Below are positions 35,511-45,315 of a DNA stretch of 64,000 nucleotides, one piece after another (the stretch's first letter is position 1; each line of letters begins with the position of its first letter). The stretch comes from [Clostridium] fimetarium (GTDB lineage: Bacteria; Bacillota; Clostridia; Lachnospirales; Lachnospiraceae). Where the stretch lies: the NCBI RefSeq assembly GCF_900111235.1, contig NZ_FOJI01000003.1, positions 334,960-398,959 of the forward strand. Direction: 5' to 3'. Position numbers and translations under genes: made by a program. Under the pieces are notes generated by a model. That model was not told the DNA's origin, searched no databases, and saw nothing but the letters and a program-made list of their open reading frames with translations.

Positions 35511-36188
35511 TTATTTTATCCCTAAAAGCATAAATCCACGCCCCATTGCATGAAATTTCTTGTTCATTTCAACTACTAGAAATTTAGCATATAAACTTTG
35601 TGATGACTTTTTGTATCCCTCCATAAAACCTGCTATATAACAAATTCTTTTATTAAAAAGATTTGAGAATTGACTTAAACTAATAGTCAACTGCTCTTTG
35701 TGGACTTTATTACATAGTTTTATATAATAATCATTCAAAAATTTTTCTCTATCTGCACCTAAATTACTAGTCAAATATTCATTTGCAACTAATATTTGAT
35801 TTATTAGATCGCGTGCACCTTCTCCATTAAACTTTCCTTTATTATGCATTAAATATACGTTATTCTTGTCATAAAAGATCAAATCCGCAATTTCCATATT
35901 GTCTTTAAGGGTAGTATGTGCAAATATCACGCTTTTGTCTTGTAAAAAAGACTTATTATAAGTATCTTCATTTTTATAATTTTTCTTTAAATTGAACTTT
36001 TCAATAATTGAATTACTTTTTGTTTCCATTTCAAGAAACAATTCTTGAAACTCTACATTCAAATACTCTTTAAATGTAGTATCATACACATACCATCCAC
36101 CATTAAGAAGATATACCATGGTTCCTATCTTACTAAATTCGAAATATCCCTGCATAGCATTTATTAATATAGTAGGGTACATAACCAT
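35511..36188 (-). CDS. DUF6119 (TIGR04141) protein, C-terminal part in a separate frame
   Basis: 225 codons. The segments MVYLLNGGWYVYD and MEIADLIFYDKNNVYLMHNK match the C-terminal half of DUF6119 proteins, whose usual length is about 500-600 aa in one chain. Coding homology extends upstream of the apparent ATG in the same frame (KWKIVTYNNAGN) and meets the end of the 36209 frame at a six-A run. I therefore regard both frames as one gene joined by a frameshift or phase switch. Confidence 0.75.
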   Translation of the reverse strand: MVMYPTILINAMQGYFEFSKIGTMVYLLNGGWYVYDTTFKEYLNVEFQELFLEMETKSNSIIEKFNLKKNYKNEDTYNKSFLQDKSVIFAHTTLKDNMEIADLIFYDKNNVYLMHNKGKFNGEGARDLINQILVANEYLTSNLGADREKFLNDYYIKLCNKVHKEQLTISLSQFSNLFNKRICYIAGFMEGYKKSSQSLYAKFLVVEMNKKFHAMGRGFMLLGIK

Positions 36189-36208
36189 ATTACCAGCATT
36201 ATTGTAAG

Positions 36209-37264
36209 TTACAATCTTCCATTTTTTATCATTATGCTTAATCCGAATAAAGTTCTATTGTATGTCTCATCATATATTTTAATAACGTCAGATAAATTAA
36301 TAGGATAGCTTTTATCTATAATTATTTCATCATTTTCATTTGATAAAACATATCTAGTTGCATTCGTATAATAGCTACAGTAATCGTCCCCGACAATTGT
36401 GAAGTTTTCAAAATGATCATCTTGAAATCTTTTTTGCATTTCCATAACAAGCTCTGAATCTTTAATCCCACTTTTTTTAGTTGTAATCATATAATTCATC
36501 GCAAAATTACTTTTCTTATTTTCCAATATATATAATTTTGATATTACCTTTTTTAATTCTTCGATTGAAAATGAGCGTCTGATAATTATAGCATCCTTGT
36601 TATCAATCCCTATTTTTTTATCTTTCTCGCTATCCACTATAGAAATCCCTAATTCTCTTGCCAAAATCGTATCAACTTCTATTGATAATTCCTTATAAAT
36701 ACTACTTAAATCTTGCTCAACAGAAATACTTGTATTTGCCCTGTTTGCCCTTTGTGTTGATAATCTATTTCCCATAGTATTATTTTCAAGAACTCTTTTC
36801 ACAATAGGATCATCTTTTTTTACAATCTTTGGTATTAAATATAATCCATAGTTTCTTTGAATAAATCTACTAATATAGTGATTACCATATCCTCCAGTCA
36901 TTGCATATATTCCGTCTTTGTAAGGATATAACAAAATATATGAAACATTGACATTTGTAATGTGACTACTACTTATTCCCTCTACACAATTATTAATAAT
37001 ATATGCCAGCATCTCTTGCCAATCAGGTATATGTTCAGTTTTAAATATAACTCCATAAAATCCTTCATAGTTGAATTCCTTTAATTCTAAGCATTTTTTG
37101 CCATTGATAATTTTACAAACAGATTTAATTAAAACTTTTGACGTAGTAATATTAATATCTTCATTACTTACCACTTTTATCTGCTTAAACGTATCATTTA
37201 CTTTTCCAATATCAATTTTACATATGCTAAACTGTGTTTGTGGAATATACTTTTCATCTGCCAT
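36209..37264 (-). CDS. DUF6119 (TIGR04141) protein, N-terminal part
   Basis: 351 aa from the ATG at 37264 (AAAGGATGTG upstream); an extension to 37348 lacks a ribosome site. The hallmark of the family, IYAMTGGYGNHYISRFIQRN followed by YGLYLIPKIV and a QRANRANTSI stretch, lies near residues 115-195. It ends prematurely at IMIKNGRL when read in frame; a -1 shift in ATAAAAAATGG continues into the 35511 frame. Family members are sporadic in genomes and tend to lie near restriction or defence genes; biochemical function is unknown. Confidence 0.75.
   Translation of the reverse strand: MADEKYIPQTQFSICKIDIGKVNDTFKQIKVVSNEDINITTSKVLIKSVCKIINGKKCLELKEFNYEGFYGVIFKTEHIPDWQEMLAYIINNCVEGISSSHITNVNVSYILLYPYKDGIYAMTGGYGNHYISRFIQRNYGLYLIPKIVKKDDPIVKRVLENNTMGNRLSTQRANRANTSISVEQDLSSIYKELSIEVDTILARELGISIVDSEKDKKIGIDNKDAIIIRRSFSIEELKKVISKLYILENKKSNFAMNYMITTKKSGIKDSELVMEMQKRFQDDHFENFTIVGDDYCSYYTNATRYVLSNENDEIIIDKSYPINLSDVIKIYDETYNRTLFGLSIMIKNGRL
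36222..36227 (-). other. Six-A run at the DUF6119 frame junction (slippery site)
   Basis: The minus strand reads ATA AAA AAT GG. One more A, or a -1 ribosomal slip on A AAA AAT, gives IKKWKIVTYNN and joins the two DUF6119 frames. Confidence 0.75.
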
Positions 37265-37356
37265 ATTTGTCACATCCTTTAACTTATATTTTACAACTAA
37301 TATGAAAATATTACCATATAATACTGTATTATATAAACAAATACTCAATCAACTTT

Positions 37357-38139
37357 TTACGCGTTTAGTTTTACTTCCACCGTCTTCCATTCATCCCCTT
37401 GTCGCTTCCTCCTAACCACAACCCTTTCCACCACTACATCCACCAACTCCTTCGTCAGCTTCTCCACCTTCAAATACCTCCCCAACACTTCCAATCCCGT
37501 AACATCCTTAATCTGCAACTCGAATCCATTGACAAGGCGGACCTCCAACAGCTGAATCTTCTCTCTCATATTTGATACTTTCGCCTCAATCTCGACCTTC
37601 TGTTCCAAATAATCTTCTCGTAAAATCTTCTCCTCCCTATATTCCTCATACTTCTCCATCAACGCCTCATCTAACTCCACAATCTTCACATCCAACATAT
37701 TTATCTCATCTTCCAACCCCCGTCTTTTCTCTCCTACAACCTTACCTACTGTATTCTGAACTTCTATCATACTCACAGCCTTCTTAGCCACATCTTCAAT
37801 GGCACGAATAACAATAACCTCCAGGTCCTCATCACGAATCATATCCGTACACCCACAAGTACAATTACTATCAACACCACTAGCACCAATATCAACTCCA
37901 CCTGGTCCAACAAAACAATTAATCTCTTGTCTACCAGCCGTACTTCCAAAATCACCAACCATATCATCTGCCCCGCCACCACTACCAAAGAACCGACTAT
38001 TACATAAAAACTTCGGCCTCCCCTGATAAGAATGCGCCATATTCCTACCACATCCGCCACAATACACTTTTCCAGACAACACATGTGGCTGATACTTACT
38101 CTTTCCATAAAAGAACCCATCTGCCCGTAATTCCTTAAC
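37357..38139 (-). pseudogene. Large serine recombinase, C-terminal remnant
   Basis: The frame is open from a TAG at 38140 and reads RADGFFYGKSKYQPHVLSGK, then the recombinase zinc ribbon VYCGGCGRNMAHSYQG with later cysteines NCTCGCTDM, a long coiled coil and the terminal KVEKLTKELVDVVVERV typical of TnpX/TndX-type resolvases. The catalytic serine domain and DNA-binding recombinase domain are missing. It marks past integration of a mobile element beside the DUF6119 gene. Glycine and valine codons rich in G distinguish it from neighbours. Confidence 0.85.
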
Positions 38140-38343
38140 CTACAACTTATCGAGTTACAACGATTTTCTTCATGAAATATTGCGAAAACTTTATCGAACA
38201 AATATATTTTTTATAGTTTTACCAGTCACATTTGTCACACGCTAAATAATTTCAAAAAAGTAACATTGAAAATCAACTAAAAAAGCAACTGATTTTAGTC
38301 AAAATATCAGTTACTTTTTTCATATATTTATTAAGTTTATCAT

Positions 38344-39066
38344 TTATTTTTTTACAATACCTTTTAACTCTTGTTGTATCGGAAACTCAAATAATTTATC
38401 TTTACTATAATAATATTTTTTATCATTTTCGCTGCTTTCTTCATAGATTTGACATTTTATCCACTTTTCATCAACCGCACAAATTATTTTCATTTTGCAC
38501 TCTTTATCACTGTCATAAAACACGAAAGTCAAAGGAACTCTAATCGAAAATAATGAATATAATAATGCCGGTAATATTGAAACAATACTAAGAAAAACAG
38601 AAGTGATTGCTATCATTATCCACCAATTCATATCTATTTTATAAATCGAATTGCATATAGCCCACAAAGGTAAAATAATAATTCCATAAACCACAAGAAC
38701 AGCAATCATTTTGTTCAAAACCAAGCTCACTTTATCTGTTAATGATTTTAATCTAATTGAAATTGTAAATCCTAATATCACCTCAAACAATATAAATAGA
38801 TAGCATAATATATAATACATAATAAATAATATATTAATAACACTATTGTTAAATCGAATATCTTTACATATAATAAATTCAGAAAAGATAAAGCATGAAC
38901 AGGCAAATATCAAGACTATAAAATCTGTAATTCGCTTGAATACCTTCTTTTCTATTGTTAACATAAAACTATCTTCATAATTAATACAAACATTTCTAAT
39001 AATCTTATAAATTATAGTTCCCAAAAAGACCAGAACTGTAATCACTGCTGTGATTGTTGTATTCAT
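38344..39066 (-). CDS. Membrane protein, unknown, in operon with EVE and helicase genes
   Basis: 240 aa with five hydrophobic helices (about 3-22, 45-65, 75-100, 115-140, 148-172) and a soluble C-terminal domain of some 65 residues (VFYDSDKECKMKIICAVDEK). No family recognised. It starts 53 bp after the EVE-like gene on the same strand with TAGGGAGGTAGTT. As third gene of the helicase operon it could be a membrane effector; this is inference from position. Confidence 0.6.
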   Translation of the reverse strand: MNTTITAVITVLVFLGTIIYKIIRNVCINYEDSFMLTIEKKVFKRITDFIVLIFACSCFIFSEFIICKDIRFNNSVINILFIMYYILCYLFILFEVILGFTISIRLKSLTDKVSLVLNKMIAVLVVYGIIILPLWAICNSIYKIDMNWWIMIAITSVFLSIVSILPALLYSLFSIRVPLTFVFYDSDKECKMKIICAVDEKWIKCQIYEESSENDKKYYYSKDKLFEFPIQQELKGIVKK

Positions 39067-39118
39067 AACTACCTCCCTAGAAAAGATTTTGAACCTTTAA
39101 TATAACTATATTTTGTTA

Positions 39119-39529
39119 TTAAATTCTCTTAATCACTTTTTCCAAATATAATTTCATACGTTCTGCTTGCTTCTCTTTTAACATTTCTACAAACATATAT
39201 TCATATAATTCTTTATTAATTTCATATAAATACCCTTGATTACCTTTACCATTTTTATTAAAGGGTGCATGCCAAGCTTCATTATCCCATTCTCCACGTT
39301 CTTTAAGTTCTTCTGGTCTTTTTTCCTCATGACCATTTTTAATAGCTTCACTAATTGCAACAATACTCTGTTTTACACAGTGTAATATTACATCACCTTT
39401 TTTCACTCCTGCTACATTATGCCAATGGAATTCTCCATCACCTTTTTTATTTTTTTGTGGAGCCCAAATATAACCACCATTACTTTCTTCTTTATAACTT
39501 TTATTTTGAAACACTAAATAATAATTCAT
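39119..39529 (-). CDS. EVE-like (PUA fold) domain protein
   Basis: 136 aa from the ATG at 39529, after GAGGAGAAATAAT; a reading from 39562 would cover this site. The start MNYYLVFQNKSYKEESNGGY and the core WHNVAGVKKGDVILHCVKQS resemble EVE domains, which read modified bases in modification-dependent restriction systems. The second half is charged and helical. It lies 29 nt after the DUF3427 helicase, so it probably serves as a specificity partner. Confidence 0.7.
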   Translation of the reverse strand: MNYYLVFQNKSYKEESNGGYIWAPQKNKKGDGEFHWHNVAGVKKGDVILHCVKQSIVAISEAIKNGHEEKRPEELKERGEWDNEAWHAPFNKNGKGNQGYLYEINKELYEYMFVEMLKEKQAERMKLYLEKVIKRI

Positions 39530-39558
39530 ATTATTTCTCCTCTTCTTTTCTTCTGTTT

Positions 39559-42486
39559 TCACTCCACCAAATACTCAAATAAATCCTCCCTAACCGCCGT
39601 CTCCAATTTATAAGTAATCTCCACCGCATTCTTATCCACATTTTTCATAACAATCTCTTTCGGCTCCCCTACTGCATTCATCTCTCCAAGAAAATAGAAT
39701 TCTTTCGAAGTATTATCATCCTTGTTCTTTCTCACAAACAAATATATCTTCGTCCCATTTTCTTTCGCATTGTAAATATGCTGTATATCCTTAGATTCTG
39801 CGGTTCTAGACTGCTTCGAAAGCGCAATCAATCTTGATGGTGAAACAAACCGATCCTCATATTTAATAGAATCATTAATCGATTCATCCTTGTTATAATT
39901 GATAAACACTGGAAATGTATTCGTATTTTCATCATACTTATAACCACCAATATTTAACGCCACCATATTATTATCCCAATTCAACAATTTACAAACATCC
40001 TCATAGGTATATTTCTGATATAGTTCAAAGTCAGTATTCTTGTAAGTTTTACTATAAATGCTGTTATATCTACAAATCCCAAAGTCCAGAAGCTCATCCA
40101 GTAGTATATTAAAGTTTTCTCCCTGAATTGCCTTTTCAAATGTAGCCGAAGCATTGTAATCTTCGCCATCTTTTTCTAAGAAGATACTATTTGAAAACCT
40201 CTTTTTTCCAGCTTCATTTGTAACAAAATTATTTGTTAATACTCTAGCCACGTTATCTTGTGCAGCCATTGTAAATTGCTTTCCATAATCTTTTTTCAAA
40301 TCTGAAGCGACTAATTTCATAATACCTGTTTGGTATTTTAGCAAACGTTTTAGTACCTGCAACTCTTGAATTCTCTTTCCATTTGCAATCTTTTGCGATA
40401 CAAACGCCAACATCTCTTCCTGGGTTGTCGTTAGCTCTATCTTATAATCATCATCATACTTTTTAAGGAAATTATGATAAGAGCCAAGACTTTTATTTTC
40501 AAATATCCTCATAACATCAATAGAACCATATTTTTCAAAATCCGTTAATTTAGGTATTCTTCCTATCATGTTCTTAAGATTCTTATACTCTTCCTTTATT
40601 AATTTTACGTCACTGAAGTTAGCCGTATCTATCGTAGCGTATATCCTTTGCTTCGCAATCGTATCAAAATTCACCGTTGAGCACCCAGGTATTACTCGGT
40701 TTCCCTCAGCTATATATTTCCTGATTGCATCTTTGTTGTAGGTCCTATCCCCTGACAGTGCAATCGGAATCAAAAAGTTCTTTGCGTAATTTCCAATGAA
40801 ATCGATTATAACTACATAGTCCTTATTCATCGCTTTTCTAAGGCCACGGCCTAATTGTTGTACAAATATAATTGCTGATTGTGTTGGCCTTAGCATTACT
40901 ACCTGATTAATTGCTGGAATATCCACACCTTCGTTAAATATATCTACTGTAAATATGTAATCCAAACTACCTGCTATTTCATCTTGCTCAAGTCTGCTTT
41001 TGGCATCTTCCCTTGCATCCTGTGAATCATCTCCACACAATGCTATGGTATGATAATTTCTCTCATTAAATAGTCTTGATAACTCTTTGGCTTCATCTTT
41101 TCTACTGCAAAACATTAAGCCTTTTACTCTATCGCCACTGTGTCCATAAAACTCAATTTTATCAATTATGTTGTCCACACGTTGTCCTGAAACCAAGTAC
41201 TTAAATTCGGTTGTATCATCTATCACATTTCCATCGATTATCAATTCTGTAATTCCAAAATAGTGAAATGGACAAAGCATTTTTTCTTGCATTGCCTGCT
41301 GTAACCGAATCTCATAAGCAATGTTATGATCAAACTGACTATATATATCGAATCCATCAGTTCGTTCCGGGGTTGCTGTCATTCCAAGTAGAAATTTAGG
41401 TTTAAAATAATTAATTATCCTTTGATAACTTTCAGCGCCTGATCTATGGGTTTCATCGAGACAAATGTAATCGAAATATCCCGCTCCAAACTTTTGCATG
41501 ATATCTGGCTTTGACATCATTTGAACTGTTGAGAAAAGATAATCTGCATCATACTTTTTAGTTGTTCCCGATAACAGACCCGCTTTTATTCCTTCCCCTA
41601 AAACGTCCTTAAAACTTTCCATTGCCTGTTTTAATATTTGCTCTCTATGTACTAAAAACAACATCTTTTTAGGCTTGAAATTAGCCACATCAAATGCAGA
41701 AAGATACGTTTTTCCAGTACCCGTTGCACTAATCAACAACGCCTTATCTTGCCCAGCTTCCCTAAGCTCCTCAAGATTCCTAGTCGCCTCTATTTGCATC
41801 TTATTTGGTTCAAGCGTATGCTGCTTAATTCTTACTATTTTTTGTGCATCTCTAATTTTTTTGCTTTCTCTATAGATTATTTCGTACTCACTTATCCAAT
41901 TTTCAGTTAGCACTTCTGCTTGTTTCCACATTAAATCGAATTCGCCAAGCGTTTCCTGAATTAACTCGCCCTGCTCTAGTGAAGTAACTTTAAGATTCCA
42001 TTCCTTATTTTCTTTGAGTGCTGTTTGGGTCAAGTTAGAACTTCCTACAACAAAAGTATTTCTTTCACCCTTTTTGAACATATATCCCTTCGTATGGAAA
42101 TGTTCTTTTGTAAATACTTTCACCTCTATGTTTGAGAATTTTAACAACTCTCTCAACGCACCTGGCTCATTAAATGCCAAATAATCTGTTGTGAGTATTC
42201 GCCCATGAACACCTTTTTCACTTATTTCCTTAAGCGTTTCTTTCAATACTACAAGCCCACTTTTTGTTATAAATGCAACTGAAAACCAAAATGAATCACA
42301 TTCCGCTAATTCCTTAGTGATATTTGCAAGTACCGTATTACCTTTATCACAATCGTTATAAATCAATTTCGGTCTATACGCTTCTAATGATTCATATGAA
42401 TTATCTATAAATCCAGTTTTCACTGATTCCATAATTTGTTTTTCTAATACTTCCTTAGCCGAAGTTACTCTTGCCAAATTGTCCAT
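39559..42486 (-). CDS. PLD nuclease - DEAH helicase - DUF3427 protein, candidate defence effector
   Basis: 975 aa. The N-terminal 170 residues form a phospholipase-D-type nuclease with HTKGYMF at 131-137 and GSSN at 148-151. The SF2 helicase follows: Walker A SATGTGKTY near 255, DETHRSG, MTATPERTD, and QQLGRGLRKA motif VI. The C-terminus contains DUF3427 (NIGGYKYDENTNTFPVFINY, then YEDRFVSPSRLIALSKQSRT). The layout resembles helicase subunits of restriction systems. It leads an operon with EVE-like and membrane genes. A fossil of a paralogue lies at 45316. Confidence 0.88.
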   Translation of the reverse strand: MDNLARVTSAKEVLEKQIMESVKTGFIDNSYESLEAYRPKLIYNDCDKGNTVLANITKELAECDSFWFSVAFITKSGLVVLKETLKEISEKGVHGRILTTDYLAFNEPGALRELLKFSNIEVKVFTKEHFHTKGYMFKKGERNTFVVGSSNLTQTALKENKEWNLKVTSLEQGELIQETLGEFDLMWKQAEVLTENWISEYEIIYRESKKIRDAQKIVRIKQHTLEPNKMQIEATRNLEELREAGQDKALLISATGTGKTYLSAFDVANFKPKKMLFLVHREQILKQAMESFKDVLGEGIKAGLLSGTTKKYDADYLFSTVQMMSKPDIMQKFGAGYFDYICLDETHRSGAESYQRIINYFKPKFLLGMTATPERTDGFDIYSQFDHNIAYEIRLQQAMQEKMLCPFHYFGITELIIDGNVIDDTTEFKYLVSGQRVDNIIDKIEFYGHSGDRVKGLMFCSRKDEAKELSRLFNERNYHTIALCGDDSQDAREDAKSRLEQDEIAGSLDYIFTVDIFNEGVDIPAINQVVMLRPTQSAIIFVQQLGRGLRKAMNKDYVVIIDFIGNYAKNFLIPIALSGDRTYNKDAIRKYIAEGNRVIPGCSTVNFDTIAKQRIYATIDTANFSDVKLIKEEYKNLKNMIGRIPKLTDFEKYGSIDVMRIFENKSLGSYHNFLKKYDDDYKIELTTTQEEMLAFVSQKIANGKRIQELQVLKRLLKYQTGIMKLVASDLKKDYGKQFTMAAQDNVARVLTNNFVTNEAGKKRFSNSIFLEKDGEDYNASATFEKAIQGENFNILLDELLDFGICRYNSIYSKTYKNTDFELYQKYTYEDVCKLLNWDNNMVALNIGGYKYDENTNTFPVFINYNKDESINDSIKYEDRFVSPSRLIALSKQSRTAESKDIQHIYNAKENGTKIYLFVRKNKDDNTSKEFYFLGEMNAVGEPKEIVMKNVDKNAVEITYKLETAVREDLFEYLVE

Positions 42487-42615
42487 TCGTTCCCCTTATC
42501 TTTATGCTTTAAATTTTTATGAACATATAAATATTATCAAGTCACTATTTACTCTATCTAATACTTGTCACACCAGCTTATATCCTTATCAATTTCATTC
42601 ACTACTCTTCAAATA

Positions 42616-42798
42616 TTATAAAATCAAAAAAGGAACCAAGTCACCAGCCCCAATTAAATCTGCAACAAAAATTTCCTGCAAATCATAATCAACGCTAATA
42701 AACTTGATTCCTATTTTATATTCAAACTTTATTATCTTTCCTTTAAATCCCCTAAAATCAGTTCTTCTATTCGTCCTTACATTCATCCCTAAAATCAT
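42616..42798 (-). CDS. Possible small protein, 60 aa
   Basis: Begins MILGMNVRTNRRT, with GGGGGAG eight nt before the ATG, and has balanced composition (FVADLIGAGDLVPF at the end). It lies between two helicase genes on their strand. No family recognised; could be a chance frame. Confidence 0.3.
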   Translation of the reverse strand: MILGMNVRTNRRTDFRGFKGKIIKFEYKIGIKFISVDYDLQEIFVADLIGAGDLVPFLIL

Positions 42799-42892
42799 CT
42801 CTAAAACTCCCCCGTTTTATGAAATATTTTATTCTATCTATCTCTATTCTCACTATCTTTTTGCTGTGTTTTTCTCTGAATTTTCGCCATCT

Positions 42893-42975
42893 TTCGCTAC
42901 TAATATCTATTATAACCCATTTCCATTAAATGCCAAGATTTATTTCATTTATTTTCATACAGTTGTCATTCTATG
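42893..42975. repeat. Duplicated helicase-upstream sequence, copy 1
   Basis: ACTAATATCTATTAT, TTTCATTTATTTTCA and AGTTGTCATT here align in order with 45434-45516 with scattered mismatches. Both copies lie upstream of DUF3427 helicase starts (one intact, one fossil). Confidence 0.7.
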
Positions 42976-43065
42976 TATTGTCTTTAACCAATGTCAAATG
43001 GATATAATCTTTCGATTCAAATCCCTTCATCGGAAATGTCTTACCAAAATTCATAATAAATTCTA

Positions 43066-45195
43066 TCATACCAACAATTCTAGTTCATACATCGATCTTA
43101 ATGATAACATACGCTCTCTCACACCAAAACGAATCGTTATATGCTCAATATCGTGCGATATAACTTCACCAATTCCAAACACTTTATGCTTTACTGTCTT
43201 TTTCTGACTAATATCTTCACAAAACTGCTTATAGTTTTCTAAACTCTCACTATTATCAAAAGATGATGGTGCCGTATTATAAGATGAATTCCTCGCAACA
43301 GTCGCCATCGATGGCTTCTTTGAAATTGCCACTGGTGTAATAGCTTGCGTGTTCAACAATTCGTTACAAAACGTCGAGACATAATCAGATTTAAAAATAC
43401 ACAATGTATTTTTAGCTCGTGTCACGCCAACATAAAACAAGCGACGTTCCTCTTCATATTCTTTCATTTCTTCTGGAGTTGCACTTTTGGGATCACGCAC
43501 ATTTTCTGGGAAAACGCCATCACATACATCCATCAGATAAACATTATCATATTCAAGCCCTTTACTGGAATGAATCGTAGAAAGGATAAATTTACAATCA
43601 CTATCATTCTCTTTTTCTTTAATAATCTGCGCTAATTCGTTTAACCGACTAATAAATGCCTGTGGAGTGGATTCATTTTCTGCTATGGACTTTAAGATGA
43701 AGATTTTACTATCCTTTATATTTTGCCGTTCTAGATAATCTCCATATCCCATACTATCAACAATTCGACGGATGGCTTTTTCTGCCCTTTCGTTGTTCAT
43801 AAGCCTAAGGTGCGTTTTCATCGATTTACAACTCTTTTTCGTATTTTCAGCAAGATATCCATACTCGATTGCAACATCCAAAACAGTAATTTGTCTCTTT
43901 GCACTAATTTCACATATCTTTATAGCCGTTGCTTTATTAAGATACGTGCGGATCTTGTAGTAAATCTGCATAAATAGTTCCGGATCATATGGGTCTATCG
44001 CAAAACGCATAATATTCTGAACATCTAGGACTGATCGATGAGAAAAAAAAGTAAAATCTGCATTCTTTATTCTATAAGGAATATGCCTTTTCTCAAGTAA
44101 ATCCACTAATGGCAATACACTCTCGTTATCTCTATATAAAACGGCTGTGGTTGACTCGCACTCTTGTGCAACTTTTACAAGATATGCATACTGATCGCAC
44201 CTATTTGTTATAGGAATTAGATTAATGTCTGATTCTTCGCATCTTGCAGCCACCATATGCTTCTCATGCCGCATCTTATTTTTCTGTATAAATCTATCAG
44301 CAGCCAATACAATTTTTGCATTGGAACGGAAATTCTTTTCCATTAGTAAAACTTTCCCATTAGAATGAGTCTTTTTAAAATCAAGCAATGCTTCTGGATA
44401 AGCAGCTCGAAACCCGTAGATGCTTTGATCCTCATCGCCGACCATAAAGAGATTCCCATTCGTTTTCACTAATAATGCAATAATGGCATGCTGAATTTTT
44501 GACGTATCCTGGGCTTCGTCCACACAGATATACGGATACTGTTCTTGAAAATATTGAAGTATTTCTGAGCTACCCTTTAGCATATTATACGCATATATCA
44601 TTTGATCATCATAATCCATTAGCGAACGACTTTTCAATTCACTGCAATACTCCCTATAGATGTCCGATATATGTAAATCATCTTGCTCATAGATATCCTC
44701 AATCTCTTTATCAGTAAACATCATATTCTTGATGTACGTAATCAACGCACGTAATCCTTTAATATCACTCTCCGTTGGGTATTCATCTAAATACTTTCGA
44801 TAAATTGATAATAAAATACTACCTATTATTTTTTCATTCGTAATAAGTTCATATGCTTTCTTCCCGATTCTGCGCCCATAATATTGAATCACCTTAGCAC
44901 ATATTCCATTGATGGTTCTAAACTCCAGTCTATTTTGCATCTCGTTACCAAAAATGCTGCAATACCGCTCAGACATATCTATTGTCGCTGCCTTTGTATA
45001 TGTCAAAGTCAGGATTCTCTCCGGGTGGATTTTGCAACAATAAATCATGTAACCAATTCTTGTAACTAAAACCGTAGTTTTACCACTTCCAGGCACCGCC
45101 AATAGAAGAACCGGCCCATCTACTGTTTGCACGGCTTCCATTTGCTGTTCATTAAGACTCACATTATATTTGTTAAAAAATTCATTACTTTTCAT
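43066..45195 (-). CDS. UvrD/PcrA-like superfamily 1 DNA helicase
   Basis: About 709 aa from the ATG at 45195 (AGGTGATGATTGAT upstream). Motif Q-like SLNEQQMEAVQTVDGP, Walker A LAVPGSGKTTVL, Walker B CVDEAQDTSK, GDEDQSIYGFRAAYP (motif III), IHSSKGLEYDNVYL (motif V) and YVGVTRAKNTL (motif VI) are all present. The C-terminal 45 residues (VKHKVFGIGEVISHDIEHIT) resemble the Tudor-like tail of PcrA. Being in this island and behind a palindrome, it may be a defence helicase rather than the housekeeping copy. The flanks are duplicated sequence, suggesting insertion. Confidence 0.88.
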   Translation of the reverse strand: MKSNEFFNKYNVSLNEQQMEAVQTVDGPVLLLAVPGSGKTTVLVTRIGYMIYCCKIHPERILTLTYTKAATIDMSERYCSIFGNEMQNRLEFRTINGICAKVIQYYGRRIGKKAYELITNEKIIGSILLSIYRKYLDEYPTESDIKGLRALITYIKNMMFTDKEIEDIYEQDDLHISDIYREYCSELKSRSLMDYDDQMIYAYNMLKGSSEILQYFQEQYPYICVDEAQDTSKIQHAIIALLVKTNGNLFMVGDEDQSIYGFRAAYPEALLDFKKTHSNGKVLLMEKNFRSNAKIVLAADRFIQKNKMRHEKHMVAARCEESDINLIPITNRCDQYAYLVKVAQECESTTAVLYRDNESVLPLVDLLEKRHIPYRIKNADFTFFSHRSVLDVQNIMRFAIDPYDPELFMQIYYKIRTYLNKATAIKICEISAKRQITVLDVAIEYGYLAENTKKSCKSMKTHLRLMNNERAEKAIRRIVDSMGYGDYLERQNIKDSKIFILKSIAENESTPQAFISRLNELAQIIKEKENDSDCKFILSTIHSSKGLEYDNVYLMDVCDGVFPENVRDPKSATPEEMKEYEEERRLFYVGVTRAKNTLCIFKSDYVSTFCNELLNTQAITPVAISKKPSMATVARNSSYNTAPSSFDNSESLENYKQFCEDISQKKTVKHKVFGIGEVISHDIEHITIRFGVRERMLSLRSMYELELLV

Positions 45196-45270
45196 ATCAA
45201 TCATCACCTGGATTATTTTCAATCTATCTTCTATTTCGTTCAAAGGCTAACCTTTGTTTGCTTTCTAAAT

Positions 45271-45311
45271 ATACCAAAGATATAATATCTAATATATTAT
45301 ATCTTTGGTAT
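45271..45311. promoter_or_regulatory. Perfect 18-bp inverted repeat upstream of the UvrD helicase
   Basis: Arms ATACCAAAGATATAATAT and ATATTATATCTTTGGTAT around a 5-nt loop, 76 bp before the helicase start. No T run follows, so an operator fits better than a terminator; a TATAAT box lies inside an arm. Confidence 0.6.
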
Positions 45312-45315
45312 TATA

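Larger units (their letters stand above)
42487..43065. other. Intergenic region between two helicase genes
   Basis: About 580 bp, T-rich on the plus strand. It should hold the promoter of the PLD-helicase gene. Part of it (42893-42975) is similar to 45434-45516 in front of the NUDIX gene. One weak small reading frame (42616) is listed separately. Confidence 0.5.

Noticed and set aside
42704..43207. Plus-strand open frame of 167 codons
   Set aside because: Phe/Ile/Ser-rich composition, no ribosome site, and it runs antisense into the end of the UvrD helicase gene.
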